64,000 nucleotides of DNA, from contig OX344751.2 of NCBI GenBank assembly GCA_947034885.2, forward strand, positions 41,569,082-41,633,081, in the 5' to 3' direction. Positions 1 to 11,874 of the stretch are shown one piece after another. Numbering within the stretch: the first letter of the stretch is position 1; the number at the start of each line of letters is the position of its first letter. The notes under the pieces were generated by a model that ran no database searches, was not told where the DNA came from, and was given only the letters and a program-made list of their open reading frames with translations. The position numbers were made by a program, and so were the translations under genes. The DNA comes from Thuidium tamariscinum. Lineage: Eukaryota; Streptophyta; Bryopsida; Hypnales; Thuidiaceae.

Positions 1-295
1 CAAGTACCTGATCTTTGGGCTCGATACTGGGTCGATCCTTGCAATCTTTCGAGAAGTTTACGTAGCTTCTCCCATCTTGCAAACGCTAATGGTGTCACTG
101 GACAGGACCGCTCTTGGTCGTGTGCTGCCTTAATGTCTTACTGGCAAAGAGGACTCTACAGCCTCATCATCCAACTGGGTCAGGAAACAAAAAGTTTGGA
201 AAGTTACAGGAAAACAGGGCAGTCAAGTACGACAAAGGGGAGGTGTTGTCAGACATCAAAATTATCACTTCATTTCATTACCTGCTTAGGATCCA
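1..295. other. upstream region of polygalacturonase gene
   Basis: No coding region could be supported here. The stretch precedes the polygalacturonase start codon and has ordinary base composition. It probably holds the promoter and 5' leader. An in-frame TAG at 287-289 sits just before the chosen ATG, which limits any coding extension of that frame into this stretch. Confidence 0.4.
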
Positions 296-3033
296 ATGAC
301 AACATTAGACCGTTTCCAGAGCTTACGACTTCTACTACTTCTCTTGAGCTGCGTAGGTTCTGAGAAGTTTTGGCACACATGTTTGGTAGGCCACTCCCTG
401 GCCGACGACTCCTTGGAGTCAGATGGAGTTGTGGATACTTCGAGTCCCATGGGCTATCACAAAAGCATCTTTGGACATGTCAAAGTAAGAAATTACCTGA
501 CCATTCACCCTGCGTTCAGTTCAGTTATCTTCATTTCCGAATATCAGAACCTCCGCTTCCAAATTATTTGGCGTTGTTTCTTGGAGGAAATTGTAACAGA
601 AGAGTGCACTTATATAGTTTGTGCAAACATACACAGCTTGGTAACTTCTTTTTCTGTTCGCATTGCGGCGTGTCTATAGAATTTCGTCTTGCATTATGAG
701 TGTTCGTGTGTATCTTATCGAGCTGCTTTATCATACACTGCTAGTAGTGGTTTGCAATTCTCCTGTTGCTGCTCGACATTTTTATATCTGTATTGTTTCT
801 GAGTCAGTTGTCCTTACTTTTTGGCAGTCAAAAGAGAGCTGTGCTCATACTGTAAATGATTGGGAACAACGTCCACACAGTGTTTCCATCACTGATTTTG
901 GTGCAGTAGGAGATGGCAAGACGTTGAATACACACGCATTCGAGAATGCCTTTTTCTATCTCCGGAGCTACGCTGACAAAGGTGGTGCACAATTGTACAT
1001 TCCTGCGGGACGCTGGCTCACTGGAAGTATCACATTGATTAGTCACCTCACTTTATTCCTGGAGAACGGGGCTATTATTCTTGGCTCCGAGGTAATTGCT
1101 TTGAATACGAAACTTTATGCAAGCGTCTCCATGGAAGAAATTCGGATTTTACTACGCTGCACTCGATTGAATGTGTGCATAAAAGAATCGAAGCTTACTT
1201 GCCAATATATGTGCAGGACTTGAAAGACTACCCCACTGTCCCAGGCTTGCCGTCATATGGTCGGGGTCGTGAGCTGCCAGGTCCAAGATATAGTAGCCTT
1301 ATTAATGGCGATGGCCTTGAAGATGTTATCATCACAGGTACTCTTTAAACCCACCGTCAGTCTGGGAGTGAGCTGCGTAGTTTTAGCCGATTTAGTATCA
1401 CACTTGCAATTTTGAGGTCTGGTAACTAGAGGTATAGAAGCAGAGTGTCAGAATATGTCATTATGTCATCTTTCAATATGCCAATTCTTTTCAAGTTTGA
1501 GCTTGTGAATCTAATTTGTGAATCAAAGTGACAGGGACCTGGGATTGTAAACTCTAAATAAGTGATAGTTCAGGTTCTTATAAGAACTGGCGTTCGATTT
1601 CAGGTGACAATGGAACAATTGATGGCCAAGGAGCGGTGTGGTGGAGCGGATTTCTCAACAAAACTTTGAATTACACTCGGCCTCATTTGGTAGAGCTTAC
1701 CGAGTCACAAGACATCTTAATTTCAAATCTTACTTTCCAGAACTCTCCATTCTGGACCATCCATCCAGTCTATTGCAAGTAACATCCTAAACCCAGACGT
1801 AATTTCCCTGAACTCGTTTTTGTTCTGTTAAGATTCATTTTTCACGATGGCACGCCAGAAATTTCCTTGCTGCATTTTCCCGTTGTTCCTCTTCATCTTC
1901 CACAAGATTAAAACTTACTTGCTGCAGGCTCATTCAGCAAACTAATCTTCACAAATATATTCTTTACGAGAACAGAAGTTTTATTAACGTATTATGGTTG
2001 CTTTGCAGGAATGTCGTGGTGAAACACATGACTATCTTGAACCCAAAAACTGCTAAGAACACAGACGGCATTGACCCCGGTACTCCTCCTGACCTTTGCT
2101 CTAGTTGATCGTCAACTGCATGGACTTTTTACCTCTGTGTCTCAGCTGTCCAGAGTAATTATTTTGCATGCATTTGTAGGCACCTGTCAGTCTGCCCCCC
2201 TAACTACTTACAGATCATGTCTAATTAGTTGCTTGTGTTTCATGGCTACTTTGAAGCTATTTGAGTTAGTTGTTGGACGATAAGTCAAAATGACACGTTT
2301 TTGTTTTTTGGGTTCAATTTGTAGACTCTTGCCAACATGTCTGTATTGAAGACTGCTACATCAGCGTTGGTGATGATGCGATTTCTATCAAGAGTGGATG
2401 GGATCAATATGGAACATCTTTTGGCATGCCTAGCAAACATATTCGAGTTCGCCGCATAGTTGCTTTCCCCCATTCTGCTGGAATTTCGTTTGGCAGTGAA
2501 ATGTCTGGTGGCATTTCCAACGTCCAGGTCAGTTGTGAGCGTCCTTGCTTGCACATAACTGCCTCGTTTTCTTTAGACCCAATTTCATGGCTCTGACTGC
2601 GCTTCTCGTGCAGGTTGACGATATGGTCGTCTCTGGCGGCCGATGGGGTGTGCGCTTTAAAACCTCAGAAGGGCGTGGAGGATATATAAGAAACGTCACG
2701 GTGACAAACGTAGTTATGCATTCTGTCAAGACTGCAATCGCTGTCATGGGCAACTATGGAGAGCATCCTGACGAAGACTGGAATCGTTCTGCGTATCCAG
2801 TTGTAGAGAACATTCTTGTGCACAATGTGGTGGGTGAAAATATCACGCAAGCAGGTCTCCTATTAGGGCTGCCAGAGTCGCCTTTCCGTGACATCCGTCT
2901 TGCCAACATAGCCCTTGAAGTCCGTTCAACGAAGAGTATTTGGAACTGCTCTCTGGTGGCAGGATCCTACTCCTTTGTGCTGCCCAAACCATGTGTGGAG
3001 CTGACACAGGAGAATTTTACTGTACTGCATTGA
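296..3033 (+). CDS. secreted GH28 polygalacturonase-like protein, seven exons
   Basis: Probable pectin-degrading glycoside hydrolase family 28 enzyme of the plant polygalacturonase-like clade, acting in the cell wall. Exons: 296-484, 828-1091, 1217-1337, 1604-1778, 2009-2079, 2325-2527, 2614-3033. All introns are GT-AG with matching phases, giving 480 residues, normal for the clade. The N-terminus has a signal-peptide-like run (about residues 9-21, LRLLLLLLSC). The family hallmarks follow in order: HSVSITDFGAVGDG; an LPSYGRGRELPG stretch; ITGDNGTIDGQG; NTDGID with catalytic Asp269 and Asp272; GDDAISIKSGWD (Asp290/291); GISFGSEMSGG; and RFK at 355-357, equivalent to the RIK substrate motif. 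The His of fungal enzymes just before GxSxGS is not in its usual place; a His lies three residues earlier, and plant homologues also vary here. The start was chosen for its signal peptide, the GTAAGA donor and a pyrimidine-rich acceptor. An alternative start at 696 in one longer exon is less convincing. A hairpin and AATAAA-like sequence lie about 250-310 bases after the stop. Confidence 0.88.
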
Positions 3034-3285
3034 TTTTTCTCTTACAACCTGTACATATTCCGCCTATTTTGTGCAGGACGTCTCCCGAGTCAAACTGTTA
3101 CGTAGAATGTATTTCAGATTTATTGTGTTCAGGCAAGGGATTCGTTTCGAGCACATCCAAATTATTGTTCAAGGTTAGCACGTTGACTTAGTTTTAGATA
3201 CCTCCGCTAATACAAGCGTCGCAATTTTGCATTTTATATCAGGCAACACCAAGATTTTTTGAAGAGCTGTAAACTGACTTGTAGA

Positions 3286-3336
3286 CATTCACTGGTTTTT
3301 TTAGGAATAGTACTGATACCAGTGTACCAGTGAATG
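3286..3336 (+). other. stem-loop in the probable 3' UTR of the polygalacturonase gene
   Basis: Perfect 11-bp inverted arms CATTCACTGGT (3286-3296) and ACCAGTGAATG (3326-3336) enclose a 29-base loop. An AAATAAA-like polyadenylation signal follows at once (about 3338-3344). It may be an RNA hairpin near the polyadenylation site; its function is unknown. Confidence 0.5.
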
Positions 3337-3344
3337 CAAATAAA

Positions 3345-4757
3345 TACCTCAGGGAGGTCGTTTTTAATTCTGGGTTCATCTCCTACTTTCTGTGGTCTGG
3401 CTTCTTTTTCGCTTTTGTAATATTCACCAAGACATTTTCCAATCTCGATACCCACTAAGTTGTGGATTTTCTATCACTATTGACTATTGATCAGAAAGAG
3501 TAACTTGCTATGGTCCCATTCATTCATTGGTTCTCAAAGTTAACTCACTTATTGCGAGATGCACTACAATAATTTCATATATGATATCATTTTATACATT
3601 GATTTTGATTTTGTTCTTCATGTGGCTACTGGGAAGAAACAAGAGAAAGAGTTGTTATTCCTCACAAGGTTTGACCAATTATATATGCATGAAAGTTTGT
3701 CCAAAGTTCTAGCATTCTCACTTGATTCCTAAATTGAACCATTCCACAACTAATGGCACAACAATTTGTCCACCTTCCAAATACATGTTGCAGAATCTGA
3801 GTTAATTGTTCTACCCTTTATGAGACGTTCCCAAACCAGATTCAAGTTAACTGTTTGAGATACTTTTCACCCTGGAGATTGCAGTCATTTCCCACTACAA
3901 GACTCTGAATTCAGCTTTTGATGGATTTCAAGTTTGGTACCGACTTCGTTCCTGTATCTGGCAAGAGTTGGTAGTCTCATCCAGTCTCATCCCCTATTTC
4001 AAATTTCATACCCTCCTCCCACATTCTGAGGACTTAGCGGACATCTCTTACAGCAGACTTCGAGATATTCCCCCAACATTCCTCCAATTGGTAGAATGGC
4101 AACTTCGTAAGTAAGAAAATACTATCAAGAAACTGGAATTCAATGACAGAAGTTGAATAGATGATACTGAAATTGCAAGTACGACAATTTATCAGTAATG
4201 AATGTGAGGAATAGCAACTCGTCAAAAACGTTCGCCTGTTCGCCATGAATTGCCAGTCTGCAAATGACTCCCCCTTAATGAACACACCCATGCTCTCAAC
4301 AAACACATCACCTGCTGATCCATGTACTGTTCATATACTGATTTCAGGAGTTCCAACCAAGTCTCAGGTTCACTACTGAAAAAATGGAAATCGAGTGATG
4401 CTCCCATATAGGTGAAAAAAACAGTGCTCTTAATACACTTCGGAACAAGTATGGACAAAGAAGACCTATAATATATACCTACATTCATCACAACCAGGTC
4501 CCTCCTCTGAACGTGTCCCAAAAACGAAGCCAGTACCTCAGCCCAACAGTGCCCCATCCAGGATGCAGGGCAAGTGGAACCAGCGTCCCCGGAAACCACA
4601 CTTCATTTTGCCACAAGCATTGTCCAGTGTAAATGGAGGGAAACAGAAGAGCTCAAAAGGACACAAATCAACATGGGCAGTATCAGCCTCAGCCTGGTAG
4701 TCCTTCAAACGGACAAGAAGCTCAGGAACGTCCATGCCGTCTCATGCACCTAACAAT
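3345..4757. other. intergenic between polygalacturonase and EMSY-like genes
   Basis: The two genes converge on this stretch. No exon was recognised. The part nearest 4757 is probably the 3' UTR of the minus-strand EMSY-like gene. Short open frames here resemble no known family. Confidence 0.4.
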
Positions 4758-6299
4758 CTAACTGTCGTCTCCATCCCCGTCGTCGTCGGCATTGTCCAAC
4801 TCGGCATCAGAGGCGACTTCCCTCTCAGCACCGCCGTTGTGGCCCTCGGAGCCCTCATCCCTTCGCTCATCTTCTTCGTCACTCTCCTCCAGACGATGCC
4901 CTGTTTCCTGAACACTGTGAGGATCTTTCTCCAAACCCATCGAGTGAACAGGAGAGTCCACGACATCGACTCTCTCATCCTCACTCCCATCGTCGGAATA
5001 CGCTGCCAGGGCCGACAAACCCTTCTGAAGCAACTCCTCGTATTCCTTGGCCGACCGCTTTAGAAGGTCCATCTTTACGACGTCCTTCGCATGTTCCGCT
5101 TCGGAGTACTCTTTCAGAAGGGCGACTATCTCAGCTTCCGGGTACAGGATGTGAGTCGGTCGGCCTATCTCGGCTGTCCCATTTCTGTCTTCTTCTCCAG
5201 GGGCCTCTCCTCTCCACGGTCTAGACTGTGGAGTCGGTGCCAACGCGGTCTTGTCATGTGCAGGTCGTCCTCTTTGACCACTCCCTTTCGGTCTCCCCAC
5301 CACACCTCCGTAACCCCCTCGGCCACGTTTCACACCCCTTCCAGCACCTCGTTCAGGAGGAGTAAGACCAGGAACTTTGCCGTTCAATATGACAGGGTCG
5401 GTTCTGGGCTCGGACAGCCACTGTAAATCGTTTCGGTCCATTGCCTTCAAATCCACCCACTCAATACTCTCATCCAGGGTACCCGCATCATAAGCAAGAC
5501 AATGCAACATCGTATCCTTGTTGTAATCTACAATCACTGCCTCATAGTGAATATTGTCTTCCGGCCACCGAATACGGAGCCGCCGACCCACCCAGTTCTC
5601 AACACGCGAATCCGTAGACGGACCTGCACCCTTGTGATTCCGCCAAGGCGTTGAACCCCTTCCACTGCCCACTCCCCCTCGCCCGGAAGGGGGACCTGGA
5701 GTCCCAACCATCGCGGCGCCGCGGCCAGGGACAATAAGGGTATCAGCAATGCCTTTGCTCCGGGACTTCTTGCCGCTAGACATACCCCGGCCCCCGGAAG
5801 CAGAAGGAAGAGTCTGAGGGGCTGGTTTCAGTAGGGGGGCAGGGGGAGGTAGAATCGGAGCAACATTGCCGACCTTTTGCCTTTTCCGACTTTGAGATAC
5901 AGCAGGACTCGGAGAAGTGTCGCGATGGTGCTGCGGCATGCCAGGGTCCTCGCCCGTTTGTCTCCAGGTACGAATCCGTCGAAGGGTCTCATCAAGGGTA
6001 ACTTTTCCCAGCATCTCTCTATGCAGCTCGTCTTCCACTCTTAGCTCCTTCCTCAAATTGGACATGAGCCCTTCCTTGGTCCAAGTAATAACCTCTGACT
6101 GCGCACTGAACGCCCTAAGCAGAGAGTGATACGCTTCGAGTTCAAGCTGGCGAATCTGCTGATCAATGTGGTAGGAGCTTGATGGTTTTCCATTACCACT
6201 GGGCCGACCCTTTCTAACACTCTGAGACCGAACCAACTGGGTAGGGGGGAGGTCGTCATCGTCCGTTCCATCGCTGTCCGACTGGTTATACACCATCAT
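4758..6299 (-). CDS. EMSY-like protein with ENT and Tudor/Agenet-type domains, intronless
   Basis: Probable chromatin-associated regulator of the plant EMSY-LIKE (EML) family, which binds histone marks and functions in nuclear silencing and immunity in other plants. It is a single open frame of 513 residues from the first ATG at 6299; six more in-frame codons upstream begin with TTG, not ATG. Seen in order: an acidic and basic N-terminus; an ENT domain at about 48-120 (IRQLELEAYHSLLRAFSAQS, followed by the LRKELRVEDELHREML and LRRIRTWRQ helices); a Pro/Gly/Arg-rich linker with RG-type repeats; a Tudor-like Agenet domain at about 230-295 (VGRRLRIRWPEDNIHYEAVI, then an IEWVDL stretch); an RGG-rich segment; a helical coiled-coil-like region near 385-435; and a strongly acidic Asp/Glu tail ending DDDGDGDDS. 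Known EML genes have introns within ENT and Tudor coding sequence. The absence here could mean a retrocopy that kept its frame, or a lineage trait. There is no disabling mutation. Confidence 0.87.
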   Translation of the reverse strand: MMVYNQSDSDGTDDDDLPPTQLVRSQSVRKGRPSGNGKPSSSYHIDQQIRQLELEAYHSLLRAFSAQSEVITWTKEGLMSNLRKELRVEDELHREMLGKVTLDETLRRIRTWRQTGEDPGMPQHHRDTSPSPAVSQSRKRQKVGNVAPILPPPAPLLKPAPQTLPSASGGRGMSSGKKSRSKGIADTLIVPGRGAAMVGTPGPPSGRGGVGSGRGSTPWRNHKGAGPSTDSRVENWVGRRLRIRWPEDNIHYEAVIVDYNKDTMLHCLAYDAGTLDESIEWVDLKAMDRNDLQWLSEPRTDPVILNGKVPGLTPPERGAGRGVKRGRGGYGGVVGRPKGSGQRGRPAHDKTALAPTPQSRPWRGEAPGEEDRNGTAEIGRPTHILYPEAEIVALLKEYSEAEHAKDVVKMDLLKRSAKEYEELLQKGLSALAAYSDDGSEDERVDVVDSPVHSMGLEKDPHSVQETGHRLEESDEEDERRDEGSEGHNGGAEREVASDAELDNADDDGDGDDS

Positions 6300-7139
6300 G
6301 CCAGGCAGGTCCAAAAATGACTATATCCACGGTATTTATTTCCAACTGCACTTCACAATCGCCAACCACTGTTAAAAACAAGAAGAAAAAGAAACATTAC
6401 GAGCGGGACAAAGAGGAGATATGAGTAAGTTGGTGATTGAAACTTTCAAAGCATGGGGGACGGCAACATCCCTCCGTTTGGCTGATTTCCTCACTCGACA
6501 AGAAATACTAGTCAACAATGCTTGATCCTAGCAGGAAGGAGGTTCTGAGAAGAGTAAAATTTAAGAAGTGTGACGTACGACCAGTCCGCTACAAAAACTG
6601 ACGAAAAATCTAATTTCAGTGAAAGAGAGTGCAAGGGGCAGTCATGATGCATTCGACTACTGAAATGCCGAGCACAGACAAGAGCAACAACTTAACCACG
6701 CGTTGCTCAACATTTATGAAAAATAAAAAACTCGGAAATTCCTTTTGAAGGCAATAAGACCTACGAACTCGCTGAACCACCACTGCTTAAAAAATAGTGC
6801 CAACGTCGAAAGGCCCTGTTCTTGCAACCATATTCGAGTAAACAAATTACTAGCCTACAACTTTCAGCCCCAAATGATCACGAATCGCAAGCCTCTTGAC
6901 GGTTCAAATGATCTCAAAAGAGTGGGAAATCCTGTGAAACCTGCCAGCAGCCTAGTAGTCACTCTAGGCGGTGTCAGAATGCTCGACTCTCGTCTTTCTT
7001 CCTATTTCGAGACCGGCCATTACAAGTCCCAAATCCTCGTCAGATATGATACTACCCCTGCTGTAGAGTTTTGCAGTCTCGTTTCAGAATTGTCTCCTCC
7101 TTCAGTCTGGCATCTGACACCTATCCTATGCAACAGTTC

Positions 7140-7870
7140 ATGACATCCCAGGGCCTGTAGAAATGGATGTCGAGCCAAGAGCAGCTCGGAAGCTGTATTC
7201 TACTGAAATTTCCGTGGGTCCATCTCTGATTTAAGTAAGAGTCCACGGGAGCCAAAAAAACTCCTGCGGTACCGAAAAACCTAGACTGTGAAGAGCCTCA
7301 TTTCTGCACTTCTGCGTCCACGATAACTAAATAACTCCGTCGCCAGGGGATCCAAAGAAAATAAAAGAACGCAGAACCTCCGCAAATGCACTTCCTCTCG
7401 CCAGCGAGCCCTTCATGCACATATTAATAAAGCATGCAGCCTAGGGATCCCTACCTCTAAAAGAGAAAAACGCTGCAACCGAAGATTAGGAAATCCGTGG
7501 AAACTGCAAGCAGCCTCGCCACTACTCCCAACTGTAACCAGAGCCAGCAGAAACGAGTGTCGAGCTCGAAAGTCCTCTCGAACTAAATTTCTAGTGCATT
7601 CGTTAAGTCCATCACTGAATAAACCGAAACCCCTTGGCGTCCAAAAAAATTTGCGAAACCATCGTCCTGCGGTACCGACAATCCTGGTGCCATATCCCCG
7701 CACCTCCCGCTTCCATAGAAATCTCCATCGTCGAGGGGGCAAAAAAAAGAAAACTAAAACCTCACAGGTATCAAACTCAGAAGCGACACCCTCTCGCGAA
7801 ACTGCGCTCCATGCACATAATAAATAACACCAAGCCCTAGGGTTTCGTACCTCCAAAAAGAGAAGCCTCC
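7140..7870. repeat. diverged ~400 bp tandem duplication
   Basis: Two copies lie roughly 400 bases apart. Shared landmarks in order: GTCGAGC (7169; 7559), CTGCGGTACCGA (7264; 7667), TCCATCGTCGAGG in copy two versus CCACGATAAC..CCGTCGCCAGG in copy one, CATGCACAT (7414; 7810), and CCTAGGG..TACCTC followed by AAAGAGAA (7441; 7836). The copies are heavily diverged with indels. A possible third partial copy around 6925 shares a GGAAATCC..TGAAACTGC..AGCAGCCT stretch with 7488. Confidence 0.6.
7838..7845 (-). promoter_or_regulatory. telobox-like AAACCCTA motif
   Basis: TAGGGTTT on + reads AAACCCTA on the EMSY-like gene strand. This element is frequent in the 5' leaders and promoters of plant growth and translation genes. 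It lies about 1.5 kb upstream of the start codon, so its role is uncertain. Confidence 0.35.
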
Positions 7871-8478
7871 CTCACGCGCGCGCGCCTCCTTGGACCTCAC
7901 AGCAGCACGAGAAAAATCCGCGAGCGCCTCCTTGCCAATCACGACCACCACAGCACGACGCGCCGCCCAGGAACGGAGCCTTGAAGCACATAACTAGGGT
8001 TACATAGAAGCGCAGCGCCTCCGGGGAACTGAAAAGCAAGTGTCCTTAAGTAGAAAACGAGGAGGAGCGCTGGTCCGGCATCGGGGAGGGGGCGGGGAAC
8101 GGGGACGACAACGACGCCGCAAGCGGGCACTCGCCGCAGAAGAGAAGACGCGTTGCAGCAGCGAGGGCAGTAAGGTCCGCCATAGCTGCTCCGGTTGCGG
8201 TTCTTCCACTTCGCGCTGCGCCGAAGCGGGGTTAGGCCCCTTGTGGCACCAGGTGACCGGGAGAGCCGGTGACCCTTTTCCCGCCGCAAGGACGGACCGG
8301 GCCGGTAAGGTCCTTCTGGATGATCTTTTCCCGCGGTGGATGAGGGCTCAGTCGTGCGCATTTTTCGTGACCTGGATCGCGCCATTCCTTTGATCCTTTC
8401 GAGCGCGTAATAATAATGATAAATTTGCAACACTAATTAAGATCTGCAACACTAAATGTCAACTATTGCAACATGTTA

Positions 8479-8701
8479 ACCCTGAAATGTCTCAATCCTT
8501 TTTTGAATTTTTGTGCATTTTCGCTTATAGCTTTGTATAGATATATCATTTACCATAATTTAATGAATTTGGTCTTTAAGGAAGGTTGTCTTTTCTAGAT
8601 TCAAGTGTTACATTTGATAGATGAGAAGTTAATTGAATGAAATAGTGCCTGGAAGCCCTCTGTTCATCGTCCAAAATATGGACGTCGAAGCGCTTGAGGG
8701 T
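8479..8701. mobile_element. TTAA-flanked MITE, copy 1 (piggyBac-like ends)
   Basis: A ~223-bp element between TTAA duplications (GTTAA at 8475-8479; TTAA at 8701-8704). Its left end starts CCCTGAAATGTCTCAA and its right end finishes CGCTTGAGGG, forming imperfect terminal inverted repeats. A full-length second copy lies at 36712-36940 with about 85% similarity by eye. There is no coding capacity. The TTAA target and CCCT ends fit piggyBac-type elements; Kolobok elements also use TTAA. It sits right at the upstream edge of the EMSY-like 5' region. Confidence 0.75.
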
Positions 8702-8705
8702 TAAC

Positions 8706-11144
8706 ATGCAATGCACTCTAATCCTCATTTAGTGTTGATAAAATTAATCCCAAAAAGACGAGCTATTCATCATAGAAATCAACCTTTTAAGTATTGTATG
8801 AGCTATTTGCTTAAAAAAACAAGAGCACTTATTGGAGGTCAATCTATTATGAAAGACTTTCTATTTTTAAACAAAATTCCAAGGATGAATGTTTGCACTT
8901 CTTTCCTACATAGAAAGATTCTCTATCATCCATCTGCCACTTAATGTTCACTATGTTTTCCTAAAGTTAAACTTGCAAGGATATGACTAGCACCATAGTA
9001 CATCATCAAAAATTATTCAATTTATGAATCAATAGGTACATTCATCATACAATAATCTTGAAAGTCATCTATTTGCCAATTTTTGGCATGATTGACCTTT
9101 CAAGGTTAAATTTTGGTAATGTTCATATTGAAATAAACTTTACTATATCAATGATGATTACTAATACAAAAATATCAAAAAGAACATTATTTGTCAACTA
9201 AATGAGGATTATAGTAAGTCAAATGATTAGACAAGTAATACTAAACATAAGATAATATGAAATATAAGTATTAGAGTAGGTAGACTATATAGTGAAGGTG
9301 TTTTGTACTTTATAATAAAAATCTATTCGTTACATAAGTGTCTATTACTTAAGGAAATTTCTAACAACTATGAATAATTTTTTTATTTTAACTATGCAAA
9401 GGTGTAGCTTAGGGTAGTTTGAAAATAGTTGTTGGAGAAGATTGTGTATAACTATTCCTTGAAAAGAGACAACCTACCTACTCTCCATATTTTTGCACCT
9501 CCCATGACTACTTTATAAAGCATTTTCTTACAACTCTCCTCATATATATCATATACAGTTATACTTTGATATGAATATATGTCCTTTTTGAATGACTATC
9601 CAATCACAAGGCGGATCCTCCTACAATGATGCAATTATACATGATAGTTTGATGTTTGCAAGGTGTATGATTTAGTGTTGTTTATTAAGTTGAAAGATTC
9701 ATGTGTAGATGAATTAACATTTTTGTTGTTATCTAATATAGTAAAGTAGAATAGTCTAAACAACTTGGATATAATCTTTGAGCAAATTTATTATCTTAAG
9801 TGATTAAAAATATGGAAATGAATCACCTTAACTCCGAAAGATTTATGACTATATTTTTACCAAAAAAATACTCTCTACCTTTTTTAGTATTATAATTAAA
9901 TTATTTATTTATTTGTTTATTTACCTATAAGATCTTGTACTAGAGTTGTATGAAAATTTATTAAAGAATTTAAGAACTTTGACCAACTTGATTGTGAGAG
10001 TTGACCACTTAAAGTGAAAAAAATCTATATTTGTACTTTTCAAACTAAACTATAAGACTTTGAATCATCTTAACTTAATTTTTGCACCAAAGATTTTGAT
10101 TTTGTAATTTCTTATATTTCAAGAGTACATTCATAGTAAGAATTTTTATTCTTAAATTGATTTTCATCCTTGTTAAATTTGAATTCAAGAACAAATACAA
10201 TACGTTCTTTTTTTTAAAATGACCAATTTTTTGTAGGATAAGAAGCTCCTTAATTCCTAAAGATCTTTCATGTTTAGAGACCCAAAATTGTTCAAAATAC
10301 TAGTCTCTAAGGCAAAGCTAAAATGTCCATCTATATTTATTTTTTAAGAAAAATAATTATAGGATTCTATAGTTAACTTGTTAGAGTACATCCTTCTAAA
10401 ATTTGAAGATGTCAACCTTACCAATTGCAAGATCATGATGCTTGGATGTCAAAAAGATGTATTTTCAACTCTTTCCATATGGTTAGATATCATCTTTCAA
10501 ACATTTTACCCAAAATGTGTACATCCTACAATTTGCAAGTCTTCATAATATATTGAAGAAATAAGTTGGAAATACATACAATAATCCTAAGCATTGAGAC
10601 TGATTTGCAAAATTGACAATTTCAGAAAAATCATCATATAGTACTATTTGGAAGAATATTTTGGAATTTAGGTGCAAATAAAAAGTATAGAGTTTGAATT
10701 TTAGATTCTATCTATATAGTTAGATTAACCAATATTATCTCTAATATTTTTTTGTAAATTTTGTAGAAATGGATTTGAAAGGAGTTTTTCTTGACATTTT
10801 GATTTTTTTGAATTTTTGTGTCTTTTGATTCTATGACTTCATTTTAGCAATTCCAAGTTTGAACTAGAGTCAATGCAAGTCAATTGCTTGAAAATTTTTC
10901 ACATTTGCAGTTTAAAAAAAAATGTACTTAAACAACTTCAAATCCAACCTTTGGATAGGACAACAACTTGATTAAGTATCTTTAAAAACTATGGAGACTA
11001 TCATCTAAATTTTAATGAAAAAAGAACCTAAATTTCATTATATACATTGTCTAAAAAATAGATGTCGACACGCTCCAAGAATAATTTTCAACAAAACATA
11101 ATTTTTTCCTTCCTAAAAAAGGAGTAAATAGAAAGAAGTAGAAA
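8706..11144. other. AT-rich intergenic DNA, no gene seen
   Basis: Strongly AT-rich, with many stops in all frames. The piece around 10290-10560 is related to 39220-39370 and 40680-40760 (shared AAGCTA..ATC.ATCTATATTTATTT and TTGTAAGATCATGATGCTTG-like text), so it is a dispersed repeat remnant of unknown class. Confidence 0.5.
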
Positions 11145-11874
11145 GGATCATTGCAAGAAACACTTGTACTATTTTGTATCACACGTTGCATGCTAATTTT
11201 TTTTCAGCCATAACTTTTGTGTTTCGATTCCAAATAACTCAAGATTTATAGAAAAGATACTCATAACTATCATACACCTTTTATAATTTTTCTTATTTTT
11301 CAAAAATGTTTTACTATCCAAAAATAGCCCTCAATTGAATGTCACTCTTTGCAATTTAGGGGTTTTGGGTACTATGGAATATCTTTTTTTAATGATTTTG
11401 AGATGAAATTTGGATGAGATGATCTTATAATAGACTTCTAGCTTTCTAGAGAACGATTTTCAAAAATAGTTAATTTTATGTAGTTGGGAGGTCTACAAAG
11501 TGAGCTTCTTTCTGTTTGTATTTTGAAACATATAAAATATGATTTTGGTGGTTTTTTTAGTGATTGACCATCTCCATAAAGTTTTTGCAAATGTTCACTT
11601 TTTATTTTTTGAAAATACTTATTTTTACTATTTTTGCCTAATTTTTGAATCAAAGTACCTATTTTCTTGAGATTTGGCACTTTTCAAGTTCTCCTTCTTA
11701 AAGAATTTTTCTATCAATTTCCTTCAGTGAAAAACTTCATTTTAGAGGTTTATACATTGTTTGTATTTTTAAAATTAAAAAAAATTAGTTTTCTAATTTT
11801 ATAATACTCCTAAAAAAATCATGAATATTGTTGCAAAACACAACAAAATTGACAAGTGTTTCTTGCAATGACCC
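11145..11874. mobile_element. ~730 bp MITE, 4-bp-TSD family, copy A
   Basis: Terminal inverted repeats: the left end is GGATCATTGCAAGAAACACT and the right end is the complement beginning GGGTCATTGCAAGAAACACT. Interior text is shared with copies B-D: a CATAACTTTTG segment near the left end, TTTAGGGGTTTT in the middle and GGCACTTTTCAAGTTCTCC near the right. The flanking 4-mers are GAAA and AAAA, one mismatch. No open frame of note. Confidence 0.8.

Larger units (their letters stand above)
6300..8440 (-). promoter_or_regulatory. long 5' region of the EMSY-like gene
   Basis: About 2.1 kb clearly GC-richer than the flanking AT-rich DNA beyond 8440. It contains only short, unrecognised open frames on both strands. 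It most likely holds the promoter, leader and perhaps a leader intron of the minus-strand EMSY-like gene. Internal features are a diverged tandem duplication (7140-7870), a telobox-like motif (7838-7845), a (CG)n tract near 7877, and GA/GC-rich sequence at 8060-8140. Composition drops sharply to AT-rich near 8400. Confidence 0.45.

Noticed and set aside
663-1223. Alternative first exon for the polygalacturonase starting at 696
   Set aside because: It lacks a clean signal peptide and reads through a strong pyrimidine-tract acceptor at 828. The two-exon start at 296 has a signal peptide, a GTAAGA donor and matching phase.
7939-8433. 164-codon minus-strand open frame upstream of the EMSY-like gene, and the 147-codon frame at 7413-7856
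   Set aside because: Low-complexity, Arg/Pro/Ser-rich translation of a GC-rich leader with no family features and no conserved start context.
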